Counted from the stretch's first letter, positions 24,509 through 34,411 are shown. The stretch: 60,052 bases of DNA from Streptosporangiaceae bacterium NEAU-GS5 (GCA_017592665.1 JAGFNW010000046.1:1-60052), one strand, 5' to 3'. Notes: generated by a model not told the origin, from the sequence alone. Made by a program: numbers and translations.

Positions 24509-24868
24509 GTGACCGACGGAACAGGCGGCAATATGCCGGGCGCGTTTCCCGTGGGCCTACCGGCCCTCGACGACGAGTTCGCCCCGATGTTCAGCGTGGG
24601 CCAGGTCGCCGCGATGCTGGAGGTGCAGCAGGCCTTCCTGCGCCGCATCGACCAGCAGGAGGTCGTCTCTCCTCGCCGTTCGGCCGGCGGCCAGCGCCGC
24701 TACAGCCGTCACGACATCGGCCAGATCCAGCAGGTGGTCACCATGGTGGGCGAGGGCATGACGCTGCCCGGCATCCGCAGGATCATCGAGCTGGAATACG
24801 AGTTGGCCCGCCTCCGTCGCGAACGCGACGACCTGGCCGCCCGTCTCGATCAACTCGAAGAGCGATAG
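24509..24868 (+). CDS. MerR-family regulator, HspR-like
   Basis: 119 residues from GTG 24509. A MerR HTH (about 26-95: FSVGQVAAMLEVQQAFLRR, then RRSAGGQRRYSRHDIGQIQQ) and a short C-terminal coiled coil (ELARLRRERDDLAARLDQL). No metal-binding cysteines, so it fits the HspR branch, not metal-sensing MerR. Placed directly after hsp20, it is probably its autoregulated repressor, although the hsp20 promoter lacks a recognisable HAIR box. Confidence 0.85.
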   Translation: MTDGTGGNMPGAFPVGLPALDDEFAPMFSVGQVAAMLEVQQAFLRRIDQQEVVSPRRSAGGQRRYSRHDIGQIQQVVTMVGEGMTLPGIRRIIELEYELARLRRERDDLAARLDQLEER

Positions 24869-24869
24869 C

Positions 24870-25188
24870 GCGGCGGCCGGGCGCGTGCTCGGCGTAAGCC
24901 GTACGCAGGAATTCCCGCCGCGGGTCCTGGCCCGGGCCGTCCTCGATGACGAGGGAGGGATCGTAGGAATAGGCGACAGCGTCGAGGTCCTCCGGCCGCA
25001 GCCCGGCCTCGCGCAGGCACCATGCGGCGGCCTGTTCCGGAAGCTCCCACGCGGAGAACGGCACCGGCCGCTTGCCGTGTTTGCGCCGGGAGAAGCGCTC
25101 CTCCTCCGCAGCCGCGACGACCTGGCCGTCAATGACGAGCGCCGCCGCCGGATCATGGAATACGGCGTTGACTCCGAGAAAATCGCAC
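24870..25188 (-). pseudogene. Carbamoyltransferase (TobZ/CmcH/NodU type) N-terminal relic
   Basis: Read on the minus strand the sequence gives FLGVNAVFHDPAAALVIDG, AAAEEERFSRRKHGKRP and PFSAWELPEQAAAWCLREAG, the N-terminal Kae1-like domain of O-carbamoyltransferases (about 100 of roughly 550 residues). The probable GTG start (25188) is out of frame with the body by one base in a TTTT run, and similarity ends abruptly at about 24870, where the MerR gene lies on the other strand. Frameshift plus loss of most of the protein mark it as a relic. Confidence 0.75.
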
Positions 25189-25436
25189 GAAACAGTCGCT
25201 CCTGCCGAGTTGAAATGCGGGGTCGCGACGGGACGATGCTCAGGGGCCCGTTACGAGCAAGCCGCTACCGAGAGAAGCGCCTTTCAAACATGGCTGGGGT
25301 CAGCAGTGCAGCCGGCACGGCTGCCGCTTACGGGGAACGCCGGAGAGTAGTCGTTTTCGGGCAATCCGTACGGCCCGTGATCCTGGCGCTGGAGCGTGCC
25401 CGTTAATGTTCGCTTCTGCCGGGCAGCAGTCCTGCC

Positions 25437-25586
25437 ATGGGTACATTGCTCTGGCTGATCGCCGTCGTCCTCGTCATCGCTGGGATCTACGTCATTCTGG
25501 CGCGCCGCGACCTTCTCTGGGGGATCGTGTTGATCGTCGTCGGGCTGCTGGTCGGCCCGGGCGGCGTCAGCATCTTCCATCCATAA
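25437..25586 (+). CDS. 49-residue small membrane protein ending GPGGVSIFHP
   Basis: ATG 25437 to TAA 25586: two hydrophobic helices (MGTLLWLIAVVLVIAGIYVI and LLWGIVLIVVGLLVG) around a short positive loop RRD, then a GPGGVSIF tail. Tiny proteins with this tail recur in actinomycetes, which suggests a real gene despite the size. Unknown function. The glycosyltransferase relic starts 4 bases later, so the two were once probably one operon. Confidence 0.6.
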   Translation: MGTLLWLIAVVLVIAGIYVILARRDLLWGIVLIVVGLLVGPGGVSIFHP

Positions 25587-25589
25587 CTC

Positions 25590-26194
25590 GTGAAGGTCCT
25601 GATCTGGCACGTGCACGGCGCTTGGAGCACCGCGTTCGTGCACGGTCCACACGAATACCTCATTCCGGTTCTCCCGGCCGCGGTCCAGACGGACGCGGCC
25701 GGGCCCAGACCTATAGGTGGCCCGGGCAGGCGGTCGAGGTGCCGCCCGAGCGGCTGCGCCGCGCCCGCGTCTCCGGCGCCGACCTGCTGCCGCTCTTCCA
25801 GCCCGTCGACCTGTACGGCATCGGCACCGACGAGCAGGAGAACGGACACGGCGACGTTCCGCACGACGACCTGCTCGCCGAGCTCGCCCGGCGGCGCGTC
25901 TACGTCCACCCCTACCGGTGGACCTCGCTGGGCCTGGCGCTGATCGAGGCCATGACCATCGGCATGCCGGTCGCGGCGCTCGCCGCCACCGACGCCGTCG
26001 AAGCCGTCCCGCCGCAGGCCGGTGCGCTGTCCACCAACCCGAAACGGTTGGCGGCAGCCGTACGCGAGATGATCGCCGACCCCGTCCTCGCCCGCCACAA
26101 CGGCGAGAACGCGCGCACGGCGGCCCTGGCACGCTACGGCCTCGATCGGTTCTTGAAGGACTGGGACCGGCTGCTCACAGAAATGACACGCTGA
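25590..26194 (+). pseudogene. GT4-type glycosyltransferase relic with internal deletion
   Basis: The GTG at 25590 opens a normal start (VKVLIWHVHGAWSTAFVHG) that shifts frame near 25680 to GRGRAQTYRWPGQAVEVPPE, then jumps to the C-terminal donor-binding half (VYVHPYRWTSLGLALIEAMT ... AALARYGLDRFLKDWDRLL). The N-terminal acceptor domain and the middle are gone, leaving about half of a ~390-residue enzyme. The C-terminal E-x7-E region (IEAMTIGMP) is still readable. Frameshift plus deletion indicate a pseudogene. Confidence 0.8.
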
Positions 26195-26456
26195 GCCGGG
26201 TCGACGCTTGGACGTTCCACGCGACCGGGGCTGGAACCTGCGCGAGTCCAAGGCCGAGGCCAACCCGGACGCAAGTACCTGACGTGCGCCGCAGCGAAAC
26301 CAGCACCGGCACCAGCCGGCGGCGCATGCGCGAGGAGTTCGAACTCTTGACGCTCGCCACCTTCACCGGACTCGCCGGCACCGCCGCGAGCCAGAGCCCG
26401 GGACCCCCGAAGGCCCCCGCGCCACCCAGACCGCTCGGCCGAGGAGCCATGCGTCC

Positions 26457-28997
26457 CTACGAGACCTGATTCGGCAGATTGACGCCGGTGGTGAGTGTCT
26501 TCCCGCTGGCCCCGCCACCCCGGATGATGATGGTGGATACCGCGCACCCACCCGTCATGGGATCGTCGGACGGGCAGAACGGCGACTCGGGATCGGTGAT
26601 GAGAAGCTGGTAGTAGTGGCCGTCGGTCAGGTCGAATGAGAGCGGTGTGGCCGAGCCTGGGCAGCCCGACGCTCCGTACTGGTGGTCGAGGTGGCCCTTG
26701 TTCACGTAGCCGCCGCCGGCGGTCTGGTCGCGCAGCCACACGGTGACCCCATGATGTTCCGGCTGGCAGTTGAACACCCGAACCGTCTTGATGCCCGGAT
26801 CGCCGGGCATCGGCGCCGGCATCGGCGCGTTGAGCCGGTGCCAGTTCAGGTCGATGCCCCACACCTCGTGCCCGACGACCAGGAACCCCTTGGCCGCGCT
26901 GTTGTACAACGCCCCGGGCAGCGAGAGCGTCTCACCTGGATGCGCGGTGCCGTCCTGGCCGCCGATGACGTACCACTCGTAGGACGGCGACTCCGTCAGT
27001 TCCAGGTCCACCCCGAAGGTTTGCACGCTGTAGCGCAGGTAGCCGTGGTCGCCCAGGCGCAGCGCCAGGGCCTGGCCCCGCCTGATCTCCGGACCACCCT
27101 GGGCCTCGAACACCCACGGAGATCCGCCGAGCGCTCCCCAGTCGAGATCGACCGCAGCAGTGCTGTCCTGGTATTTGACCAGAAGGTTGTTGGTGAGATT
27201 CGTGAGCGAGCCGTTTCCGCCGTTGGTCCGGGCGAAGCCGGCCCATTGCTGATCCGCCACGCTGACCGTTTGCGGGAACCGATCCGGATCGGGACGCACG
27301 GTGCAGTGCTCCTGCGTCGCCGCGTAGTCGTCGCGGGTGTAGGCCACGATGCGGTAGCACTGCCCACTCTCGCTGGTGCTGTTGTCGACCCAGCTGTAGA
27401 AGTCGTCGGACCCGAGGTGAGTGCCAGGTGTGTCGTTGGTCGGCACGCTCATGACCGAGATCCACTCTCCGTCGATGCCGCGCCGCTGGACGGAGAAACC
27501 CGCCTCGGTGGTCGATTGGTCGTGCCAGCCGACGGTGACCGACTTGGCCGCCGTCACCAACGCACGGTCTCTCGGCGCGGTTACGGTCGAGCCCACGCCG
27601 ATGCTCGCGTTGTCAAAGGCGACCCACGAACTCCAGTTGCCGCCCGGGGTCAGCTGGGTCGCGTGCCACAAGGTGGCGCCGTCGGTCACCGTGAGGTCGA
27701 TCCGTCCATCGGTGTTGGTCTCGGCCGCGACCCCGGTCACTCCGCCGCCCAACTGGCCCCAGCCGGACCAGTTGTTCCGGCCGTTCGCCGAGCCCTGCGA
27801 GTTGTAGAAGATCGCGCCATACACGTTGACACCGAAGAGCTCCAGCCGGCCGTCGGCGTTGCGGGCCAGCGCGATGCTGCTCAACGAGCCCTGGATCTGA
27901 GTCGGGGCGTTGACGGTGAAAGTGCCTGTAGTCCAGCGCTGCCAGATGGTGCCGTCCGCCATGAGCGTCACGATCTCGAGGGTGCCGTCGGCGTCGGCCT
28001 CCGCGGCGACGGCCACCATCGCCGGTCCGCCGATGAGGCTCCACGACCCCCAGCTCTTCACCCCGTTGACGCTGTTCTGCGTCTTCCAGTAGAGGTCACC
28101 CGTCACGGAGACGCCGAACAGGGTGAGCCGGCCGTCGCCCCGGCGGGCCATGGCCAGCGAGACCATCTGATCGGTGGCGGCCAGGGTGCTCGGCGACCGG
28201 AACCACCCCGACCACGTGCCGGAGTTGGCGACCAGCTGGTACTTGGACCAGACGTTGCCATCGGGGCCGGTGCCGAACACCTGCAGCCGGCCGTCGGCGT
28301 TCGCCTCGCTCACGATCGAAGTCACCGCGCCGCCCTCGACGGGCACGTAGCCGGAGTAGGTGGCCGAGCCCTGGCTCGCCTGCGATCGGTGGATCGGGTT
28401 GGCCGCGGTGACGCGGAACAGGTCGAGGCGACCGTCACCATTGCGGGCCACCGACACCAAGGGCGACGGCGGGGGCGCGACCACGGTGGTGCTCGCACTG
28501 CCGAGGTTCGACGAGTTGTTGCCGATCAGCAGCATGTTCAGCGTCCAGGTGGCCTGGCCCAGGGCGACCGGGGCCTGCACGGTTGTCGAGCCCTGGTTGC
28601 CCACGAACCCCGTCCCGAAGCCCGAGCCGAAGATCCTTATGTTCGGGTGGCAGCGGGGAGGGACCGAGACACTCCAGCTCACCGTGATGAGGCCACCCTC
28701 GACGACCGTGGAGCTGGAAACCGAGATGGAGCCCGACGTGTTGTCGATGCAGAATTGTGGCGAGCCCGGTTGCGGGGCCGGCGGGTTCGGGTCATTGGGG
28801 TCGGGCGACTCGATCACCCCCGGTGTGGCAGGCGGGGCAGCCACCTTGGGGTGGGCGGTGGACACCTGAGCGGGCGAGTCAGCCGGTTTGGGCGAGCCAA
28901 GGACTGCCTGAGCGGCCGGCGACCCGGTCAGCACCATGGGGATGGCTAACAGGGCGGCCGCCAGCCAGCGCAATCGGCGAAAAGGGCGTTGTTTCAT
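26457..28997 (-). CDS. Large secreted protein with PLL/tectonin-like beta-propeller
   Basis: 846 residues from ATG 28997 (GGAAGACC upstream; the upstream frame is rejected). Signal peptide, a Pro-rich spacer, an Ig-like stretch, then about seven blades of roughly 45-50 residues with the recurrent core NADGRLELFGV ... W ... SGWGQLGG (about 190-470), as in PLL-type fucose/glycan-binding lectins and tectonins. A fibronectin-III-like segment (VTVGWHDQSTTEAGFSVQRR) and a C-terminal region with eight or so Cys follow. Probably an extracellular glycan-binding protein. No catalytic motif seen. It stands alone. Confidence 0.8.
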   Translation of the reverse strand: MKQRPFRRLRWLAAALLAIPMVLTGSPAAQAVLGSPKPADSPAQVSTAHPKVAAPPATPGVIESPDPNDPNPPAPQPGSPQFCIDNTSGSISVSSSTVVEGGLITVSWSVSVPPRCHPNIRIFGSGFGTGFVGNQGSTTVQAPVALGQATWTLNMLLIGNNSSNLGSASTTVVAPPPSPLVSVARNGDGRLDLFRVTAANPIHRSQASQGSATYSGYVPVEGGAVTSIVSEANADGRLQVFGTGPDGNVWSKYQLVANSGTWSGWFRSPSTLAATDQMVSLAMARRGDGRLTLFGVSVTGDLYWKTQNSVNGVKSWGSWSLIGGPAMVAVAAEADADGTLEIVTLMADGTIWQRWTTGTFTVNAPTQIQGSLSSIALARNADGRLELFGVNVYGAIFYNSQGSANGRNNWSGWGQLGGGVTGVAAETNTDGRIDLTVTDGATLWHATQLTPGGNWSSWVAFDNASIGVGSTVTAPRDRALVTAAKSVTVGWHDQSTTEAGFSVQRRGIDGEWISVMSVPTNDTPGTHLGSDDFYSWVDNSTSESGQCYRIVAYTRDDYAATQEHCTVRPDPDRFPQTVSVADQQWAGFARTNGGNGSLTNLTNNLLVKYQDSTAAVDLDWGALGGSPWVFEAQGGPEIRRGQALALRLGDHGYLRYSVQTFGVDLELTESPSYEWYVIGGQDGTAHPGETLSLPGALYNSAAKGFLVVGHEVWGIDLNWHRLNAPMPAPMPGDPGIKTVRVFNCQPEHHGVTVWLRDQTAGGGYVNKGHLDHQYGASGCPGSATPLSFDLTDGHYYQLLITDPESPFCPSDDPMTGGCAVSTIIIRGGGASGKTLTTGVNLPNQVS

Positions 28998-29287
28998 TCG
29001 GTCTTCCCTTCGGACCAAGAACAAGTGGCTGCACTAACCCGGGTGGCGCGGCGAACGACCATCGCCAGTGCGGTAGCCACCGGCTATCGAACGGTGCGTG
29101 AGGTTGCCGTTTCACCGGCGATGTCGGGCAGCCGCGTCATTCCCCGGTCAGCACCCAGGTTGACTCGCGGCCCTGCGCTCTCCCTGCAATGGCGCTGCAG
29201 CGGCTCCGGCGCAGCGCCAATTGGGCCAGGCCCCGTGCGGGCGGGAAGCCGGCAAATACGGTGCCGGGTACATCGATGTGGGCCGCG

Positions 29288-30205
29288 TCATTCCTTGACG
29301 CGGACCGTGTCCCGGATGTGGCGCACGAGGTCGCCGGGACCGCCGGCCGCGACGTAGACGTCCTTGCTCGCACATGCGTCCGCAAACTCCGCCCCCACCA
29401 TGCGGCCCTCCTCACCCGCTCGGGCCGCATCCTCGACGAACGCGTGCTCGGCCATGCCCTCCAGCCGCGGCAAGTCCGTACGGCAGTTCAAGGTGTGCAC
29501 CAGCACGACCATCAGGTCGGGCAGGCCGCCGAACCACAGCTCGGGAGCCAGCATCATGCCGCTCATGATGTCGCGTGGAGTGCCGAGCCGTACGGGAGGG
29601 TCGGCGGACAAGATCAGGTAGCCGTCGGTGGTGACCCGGGCGTGCAAGGCGCGGGCGACGCCTACCCGCTCCTCGAAGCTCATCTGCAGTTCGACGTCGG
29701 GCATGGCGATCCGCCAGTTCTTGAACGCGAACAGCAGGACGGGCGGCGGGACTGCGGCGGCCGGGCCCGGCAGGCCCGGCCAGAGCGTGACGTTGCCGGT
29801 GAGGCGCCTGATCATCGGGCCGCCCGCGGCCACCTCGGCCTCGCCGCCCGCGGGCGCGTAGAACTGGCGCAGCCGGGTGCCGATGATCGCCACCGCGTAG
29901 GGCCGGACGCCCAGGTGCGCCAGGCCGACGTCGGACGGATAGGCGATCCGAGCCGCATACCCGTCCGGGAACGTCACCTTGATCGTCTTGGTGGCGCCAC
30001 CCGACTCCTTCGGGACGAGCTTATTGGGCCTCGGCGGCGACGGGCTCGGCGAGACCGGGGCGACGGTGGGCGTACCCGAGTGCGCCGGCACGACATCCGG
30101 GCCCCGGCTCAGGACCAGTCCCACGAGGGGCACCGAGACAAGCCCAGCGAGTATCACCAGCGCGACCCAGCGGCGCCGCCCCAAGCCCGTGGTCGATGAC
30201 GTCAT
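29288..30205 (-). CDS. Membrane-anchored protein of unknown function
   Basis: About 305 residues from ATG 30205. One N-terminal TM helix (WVALVILAGLVSVPLVGLVL), a Pro/Ser spacer, then a soluble extracellular domain of about 240 residues with no family I recognise (GYAARIAYPSDVGLAHLGVR; MSGMMLAPELWFGGLPDLMV). Type II topology is inferred. Divergent from the nSTAND-WD40 gene, 260 bases apart. Confidence 0.7.
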   Translation of the reverse strand: MTSSTTGLGRRRWVALVILAGLVSVPLVGLVLSRGPDVVPAHSGTPTVAPVSPSPSPPRPNKLVPKESGGATKTIKVTFPDGYAARIAYPSDVGLAHLGVRPYAVAIIGTRLRQFYAPAGGEAEVAAGGPMIRRLTGNVTLWPGLPGPAAAVPPPVLLFAFKNWRIAMPDVELQMSFEERVGVARALHARVTTDGYLILSADPPVRLGTPRDIMSGMMLAPELWFGGLPDLMVVLVHTLNCRTDLPRLEGMAEHAFVEDAARAGEEGRMVGAEFADACASKDVYVAAGGPGDLVRHIRDTVRVKE

Positions 30206-30436
30206 ATCCAGCCACCGCCCCTTCCGCCCCAAGTTGACCGGACGGCGGGGCCCGAACGCAACTCCGCGCCCAACCTGATCCCTCTGGGCGTTGGTCGGGG
30301 TGACGCCCCTTACCGGTAGTGGACAGTCAGACGTCGTACATGCGCCACCGCGGCACCACGCTGCCAGGGGTGGTCCAGGTGAGCAGCCACCTGCGGACCT
30401 GCCCCAAAGGGAGGACTCCTGCGCATTGTCTCCGGT

Positions 30437-30459
30437 CGGGCAAATGCCCGGCTTACACT
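30437..30459 (+). promoter_or_regulatory. Hairpin and -10-like hexamer directly before a probably leaderless gene
   Basis: CGGGC-AAAT-GCCCG (30437-30450) is a perfect inverted repeat, and TACACT (30454-30459) fits a -10 six bases before GTG 30466. No Shine-Dalgarno precedes that GTG, so transcription may start at the codon itself. The hairpin would sit over the -10/-35 spacer as an operator. Confidence 0.4.
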
Positions 30460-30465
30460 CGCGGC

Positions 30466-33400
30466 GTGGAGGATGCCTGGGCGGCCAGGGCTCGGTTCGC
30501 CCTGCGATTACGGGCCTTGCGGGAAGCCTCAGGGCTATCCGTGCGCGGGCTTGAGATCGCCAGCGCGCGGACGCCCCGTCGGCGCCCCGGCCAGGAACCG
30601 ATCCGGCTGCCGCGCAGCACGATCGACGGGATGATCAATCCGCGGCGGGCCGGTCAGCCCGAGCGGCACAACGTCGAGGTCTTCGTCGACACCTGCATCC
30701 GGGTGGCCGCGGAGACCGGACGCGTCTTGGCCGACGGGCTGGGCGACCCGGGCGCATGGGATGTGGCCTACCGCGAGCTGCGCGAGCAAACCGATGAGCG
30801 CGAGCCCGCGCCTGCCCGGGTGCGCACGCCCCGTACGGTCGAGCCGCGGTCTCCCTACCGTGGTCTGGAAGCCTTCGGCGCCGCTGATGCCGACTACTTC
30901 TTCGGCCGTGACGCGCTCACCGCCGCGCTGCTGGACCGGATCGACGGAACCGGCGGCCTGCTGATCGTCATGGGCCCATCGGGCGCGGGCAAGTCCTCGC
31001 TGCTACGGGCGGGACTGGTGCCGGCGCTCGCGCGCCACCCGGCCATCGACCCGGTCGTCTTCACCCCTGGCACTGATCCCGTGCAGACCTTGTACGGCCT
31101 GGCCGAGGCCGGCCACGACACGGGCCTCGACCGGCTGCCGGAGATCCTCGGTGAGCGCTGGTCGGGCAGAGCCGTCATCGTCGACCAGTTCGAGGAAGTC
31201 TTCACCGCCGACCAAGACCTTCGCCCTGACGGGTTCATCGAGGTGGTGACGGCGCTGGGCGACACCTCGGGCGGGCCGTTGGTGGTCGTGCTGGGCGTGC
31301 GGGCCGACTTCCTGGGACATTGCTCCCGGTATCCGGCCCTGGTCCCGGCGGTCGAGCGACCGGTGGTGGTCACGCCGATGACGCGTGACGATCTGCTGGA
31401 GGTCATCCGAGGACCTGCACGGCTGGCCGGCCTGATCTTGCAGGACGGCCTCGCCGACCTGTTGCTCGAGGACCTGCGCAGCGACCGCCACCACACCGAC
31501 GCGGTCGGCGTCCTGCCGCTGCTGTCGCACGCGCTGCGCGAGACGTGGGCGCACCGCGAGGGCACGAGTCTGACGCTGACCGGATATCGGGCATCCGGCG
31601 GCATCGTGAGGTCGCTGGCCCAGACGGCGGACGCCACCGTGAACGCGCTCGAGCCGGCCGCACGCCTCGTGGCACGCAGGCTGGTGACGCGGTTGGTCCA
31701 GTTGGGTGTCGACGCGGCCGATACCACGCGACGGATGCCGCTGGCTGAACTGCCCTCCGATCCGCTCGTGCAGCAGGTGCTGGACCATCTGGCGCAGGCG
31801 CGGCTGCTGACCGTGGACGCCGCGGCCGTACAGATCACCCATGAGGCACTGATCCGGGGCTGGCCGCGGCTGCGCACCTGGGTGGAGGAAGATCGCGCCG
31901 ATCTGGTGGTGCTGCAGCACCTGGACGCCGACGCGGCGCAATGGGACAAGGGCGGGCGCGATACGGCCTACCTCTACAGCGGCACCCGGTTGCTGGTGGC
32001 CCGCGACGCCTACGCCGCGTCCTCGTGGGCGCAGCCGGCGGCCGACGCCACCACCCGTGCCTTTCTCGCCGCCTCGCAGGAGACCGCCGACCGGGCCAGA
32101 CGTGCGGCCGTGCGAAGGCGGCGGCTGGCCCGCGTGGCGCTCATCGTGGTCACGGCCTTGGCCGTCGTGGCCTCCGTGGCCGGTGTGCTGGCGATGCGCG
32201 AGGCCGACCGGGCCGAAGCCCAACGGCGCCAAACGCTGTCGCGGTTGCTGACAGCGCGCGGCGAGGCGATGCGCGCCGCCGATCCGGTCACAGCCGGTCT
32301 GCTCTCCGCGGCCGCCTGGCACTACGCGCCCACCGCAGAGGCCAGGGCCGCCATGCTGGCGACGCTGGCCACGCCGCTGAACGCCGTGCTCGACAATCCG
32401 TCCGCCGACATCACCGCGGTGGCCGTCAGCCGGGACGGCCAGACGGTCGCGACCGGCGACACCAGCGGAGCGGTACGCCTGTGGGATATCGACGGCCGCC
32501 CCAAAGGGCAGCCATTGACCGGTCACAGGTCCCCCATCAGCCGCCTCGTGTTCAGCCGGGACGGCGCTCTGGTCGCCTCGGGCGACGGCGACGAGAACCA
32601 CGACGGCACCGTTCTGGTCAGGGCCGTTGCCAGCGGACGTACGCTCACGCCACCGCTGACCGGCCATGAGGGGAGGGTGACCGCCATGGCGTTCAGCCGC
32701 GACGACGCGACGCTGACCACGGCCGATGAAAATCAGATCGTCCAGCGCTGGAACACCGGCACCTGGCGTCGCCTCGGCCTCGCCATCGGCCCGCTGCACG
32801 AGGGACGCAACACCCGGACCCAGCTGAGCCCCGACGGCTCGGTCCTGGCGCTCCAGACACTGCGCGTCGCCCTCGCGTGGGATTGGCGGATGTGGAATCC
32901 GGTCACGCGCCGCCCGTACGGGGGCACGATCCCCGGCATCGAGATGGCCTTCAGCCCGGACGGCCGGACGATCATCAGCTCGTGGAACGACACCGTCGGA
33001 AAGGGCAGCATCGCCCAGCAATGGGACTTCATCGACCACCGCGAGATCGAAAAGTCCATTCGCTTCGACTTCCCGATCTCCTCGATGACCTACAGTCCCG
33101 ACGGCCGTACGATCGCGATCGGTCACGATGACGGCGCCGTCAGTTTCCTCGACGCACGCAGCCAGCGGCCGACGGGCGCGGTCCTGCACGGCCACAGCAG
33201 CTACATCACGGACCTGGCCTACTCCGGTGACGGCACTCGCCTGGTGACCGCCGCCAAGGAGCGCAACGCCCGGATCTGGGACACCACCACCTGGGCCCAA
33301 GTATCCGGCTCCAAACCGGCCGTCGGCGGCTTCACCGCGGCGACGATCAGCGCCGACGGCCGTGCCCTGGCCGCCTACAAGTGGACGTCCGGCGGACACC

Positions 33401-34254
33401 ATCGTCTGGAGAGCGTCGTCCTGGACACGACCACCGGTCGGCCGACCGGCACCACGGTGGATTTGGGACTGGACGCCACCTACTCCATCACGTCGCCCGG
33501 CAACGGCGTCGTCCTGGGCCGCGACGGCCATCTCCTCGTGGTCGCCGCCGCCCACCTCGTGGTCCACAAGGAGGGCTGGGCGACCACTGACAGGACTCGG
33601 CTCATGGTCACGGATCTCGTGTCCGGCCGCGGTGTGGGCCGGCTGGATCTCGATTCCCAATCGATCGATTCCATCGCCATCAGCCCGGATGACAGCATGA
33701 TCGCCACGTTGGGCACGACCATCACGCTGCGCAGTACGGCGACGCTGCGGCAGGTCACGGCCTCCCCCGCCGTGCGTTCGAACATCAGCGCCATCGCGTT
33801 CACATCCGACGGCAAGGCGATCATGGTGGCGGAGCCCAACTACGCCGGTACCACCGGCGTCATCCGCGTGCTGCGCGTCAGCGACTGGACGCAGACGGGC
33901 AACCCCTTCCCCATCTCCGGCGCCATCTCGGCCATGACCGTCAGCCGTGACGGGACCTACCTGGCGACCAGCGATTACGACGGGACCCTGCGCCTGTGGG
34001 ACGTTCAGACTCGTCGTCAGATCGCGGTCGCCCCGCCCGTCGGCGCCACCAAGGCGCCGGTGGATCTGAAGTTCAGCCCGGACGGCACCGCCCTGCTGGC
34101 CGTCGACTCCGACGGCGTCGGTAAGCGGTGGCCGCTCCGGTTGCCGGCCGATCCCTACAAGGCGATGTGCGCGGTGGCCGGACGGTCGCTGACATGGCAG
34201 GAATGGGGCCGGTTCCTGCCCCCCGGCGAGCCGTACACGGCGACCTGCGGCTGA
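30466..34254 (+). CDS. HTH-nSTAND1 NTPase-TM-WD40 repeat protein
   Basis: 1262 residues from GTG 30466, where the XRE-like HTH begins (ARFALRLRALREASGLSVRG); the frame is open further upstream but not protein-like. A STAND NTPase follows, with Walker A GPSGAGKSS (~170) and Walker B AVIVDQFEEVF (~235), helical arm domains, one TM helix (RVALIVVTALAVVASVAGVL, ~553) and a long WD40 propeller set (about 641-1230; FSRDGALVASGDGDE, LRLWDVQTRR). It ends in a Cys-containing cap, CAVAGRSLTWQEWGRFLP...YTATC. STAND proteins are signal-transducing switches used in regulation, defence and programmed death. The same cap ends the protein at 39236-41706. Confidence 0.92.
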   Translation: MEDAWAARARFALRLRALREASGLSVRGLEIASARTPRRRPGQEPIRLPRSTIDGMINPRRAGQPERHNVEVFVDTCIRVAAETGRVLADGLGDPGAWDVAYRELREQTDEREPAPARVRTPRTVEPRSPYRGLEAFGAADADYFFGRDALTAALLDRIDGTGGLLIVMGPSGAGKSSLLRAGLVPALARHPAIDPVVFTPGTDPVQTLYGLAEAGHDTGLDRLPEILGERWSGRAVIVDQFEEVFTADQDLRPDGFIEVVTALGDTSGGPLVVVLGVRADFLGHCSRYPALVPAVERPVVVTPMTRDDLLEVIRGPARLAGLILQDGLADLLLEDLRSDRHHTDAVGVLPLLSHALRETWAHREGTSLTLTGYRASGGIVRSLAQTADATVNALEPAARLVARRLVTRLVQLGVDAADTTRRMPLAELPSDPLVQQVLDHLAQARLLTVDAAAVQITHEALIRGWPRLRTWVEEDRADLVVLQHLDADAAQWDKGGRDTAYLYSGTRLLVARDAYAASSWAQPAADATTRAFLAASQETADRARRAAVRRRRLARVALIVVTALAVVASVAGVLAMREADRAEAQRRQTLSRLLTARGEAMRAADPVTAGLLSAAAWHYAPTAEARAAMLATLATPLNAVLDNPSADITAVAVSRDGQTVATGDTSGAVRLWDIDGRPKGQPLTGHRSPISRLVFSRDGALVASGDGDENHDGTVLVRAVASGRTLTPPLTGHEGRVTAMAFSRDDATLTTADENQIVQRWNTGTWRRLGLAIGPLHEGRNTRTQLSPDGSVLALQTLRVALAWDWRMWNPVTRRPYGGTIPGIEMAFSPDGRTIISSWNDTVGKGSIAQQWDFIDHREIEKSIRFDFPISSMTYSPDGRTIAIGHDDGAVSFLDARSQRPTGAVLHGHSSYITDLAYSGDGTRLVTAAKERNARIWDTTTWAQVSGSKPAVGGFTAATISADGRALAAYKWTSGGHHRLESVVLDTTTGRPTGTTVDLGLDATYSITSPGNGVVLGRDGHLLVVAAAHLVVHKEGWATTDRTRLMVTDLVSGRGVGRLDLDSQSIDSIAISPDDSMIATLGTTITLRSTATLRQVTASPAVRSNISAIAFTSDGKAIMVAEPNYAGTTGVIRVLRVSDWTQTGNPFPISGAISAMTVSRDGTYLATSDYDGTLRLWDVQTRRQIAVAPPVGATKAPVDLKFSPDGTALLAVDSDGVGKRWPLRLPADPYKAMCAVAGRSLTWQEWGRFLPPGEPYTATCG

Positions 34255-34411
34255 AGCGTCCGGCGCCGCCGGACACCTATCGGCACCTCCTACGCCGTGC
34301 TGACCAGGCCTTATGGGACCGCTCCTGGAGAAGTGTCCGATCCTTCTGGCCGGACAGGCGGCCACATCCGCAACGTGGGCTCCGACCACAGACCCTCCCA
34401 AAGGAGTCCTC

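Noticed and set aside
24783-25064. Reading the carbamoyltransferase fragment as a small intact 93-residue gene
   Set aside because: The ATG at 25064 is internal to the family alignment, the C-terminus becomes random where it overlaps merR, and most of the enzyme is absent.
26195-26456. Possible small plus-strand protein from ATG 26328 (MREEFELLTLATFTG)
   Set aside because: Short, Pro/Ala-rich end, no ribosome site and no family; may be another relic but cannot be supported.
26682-28949. 755-codon plus-strand frame opposite the lectin-like gene
   Set aside because: Antisense shadow; the minus strand has a signal peptide, ribosome site and repeated blades.
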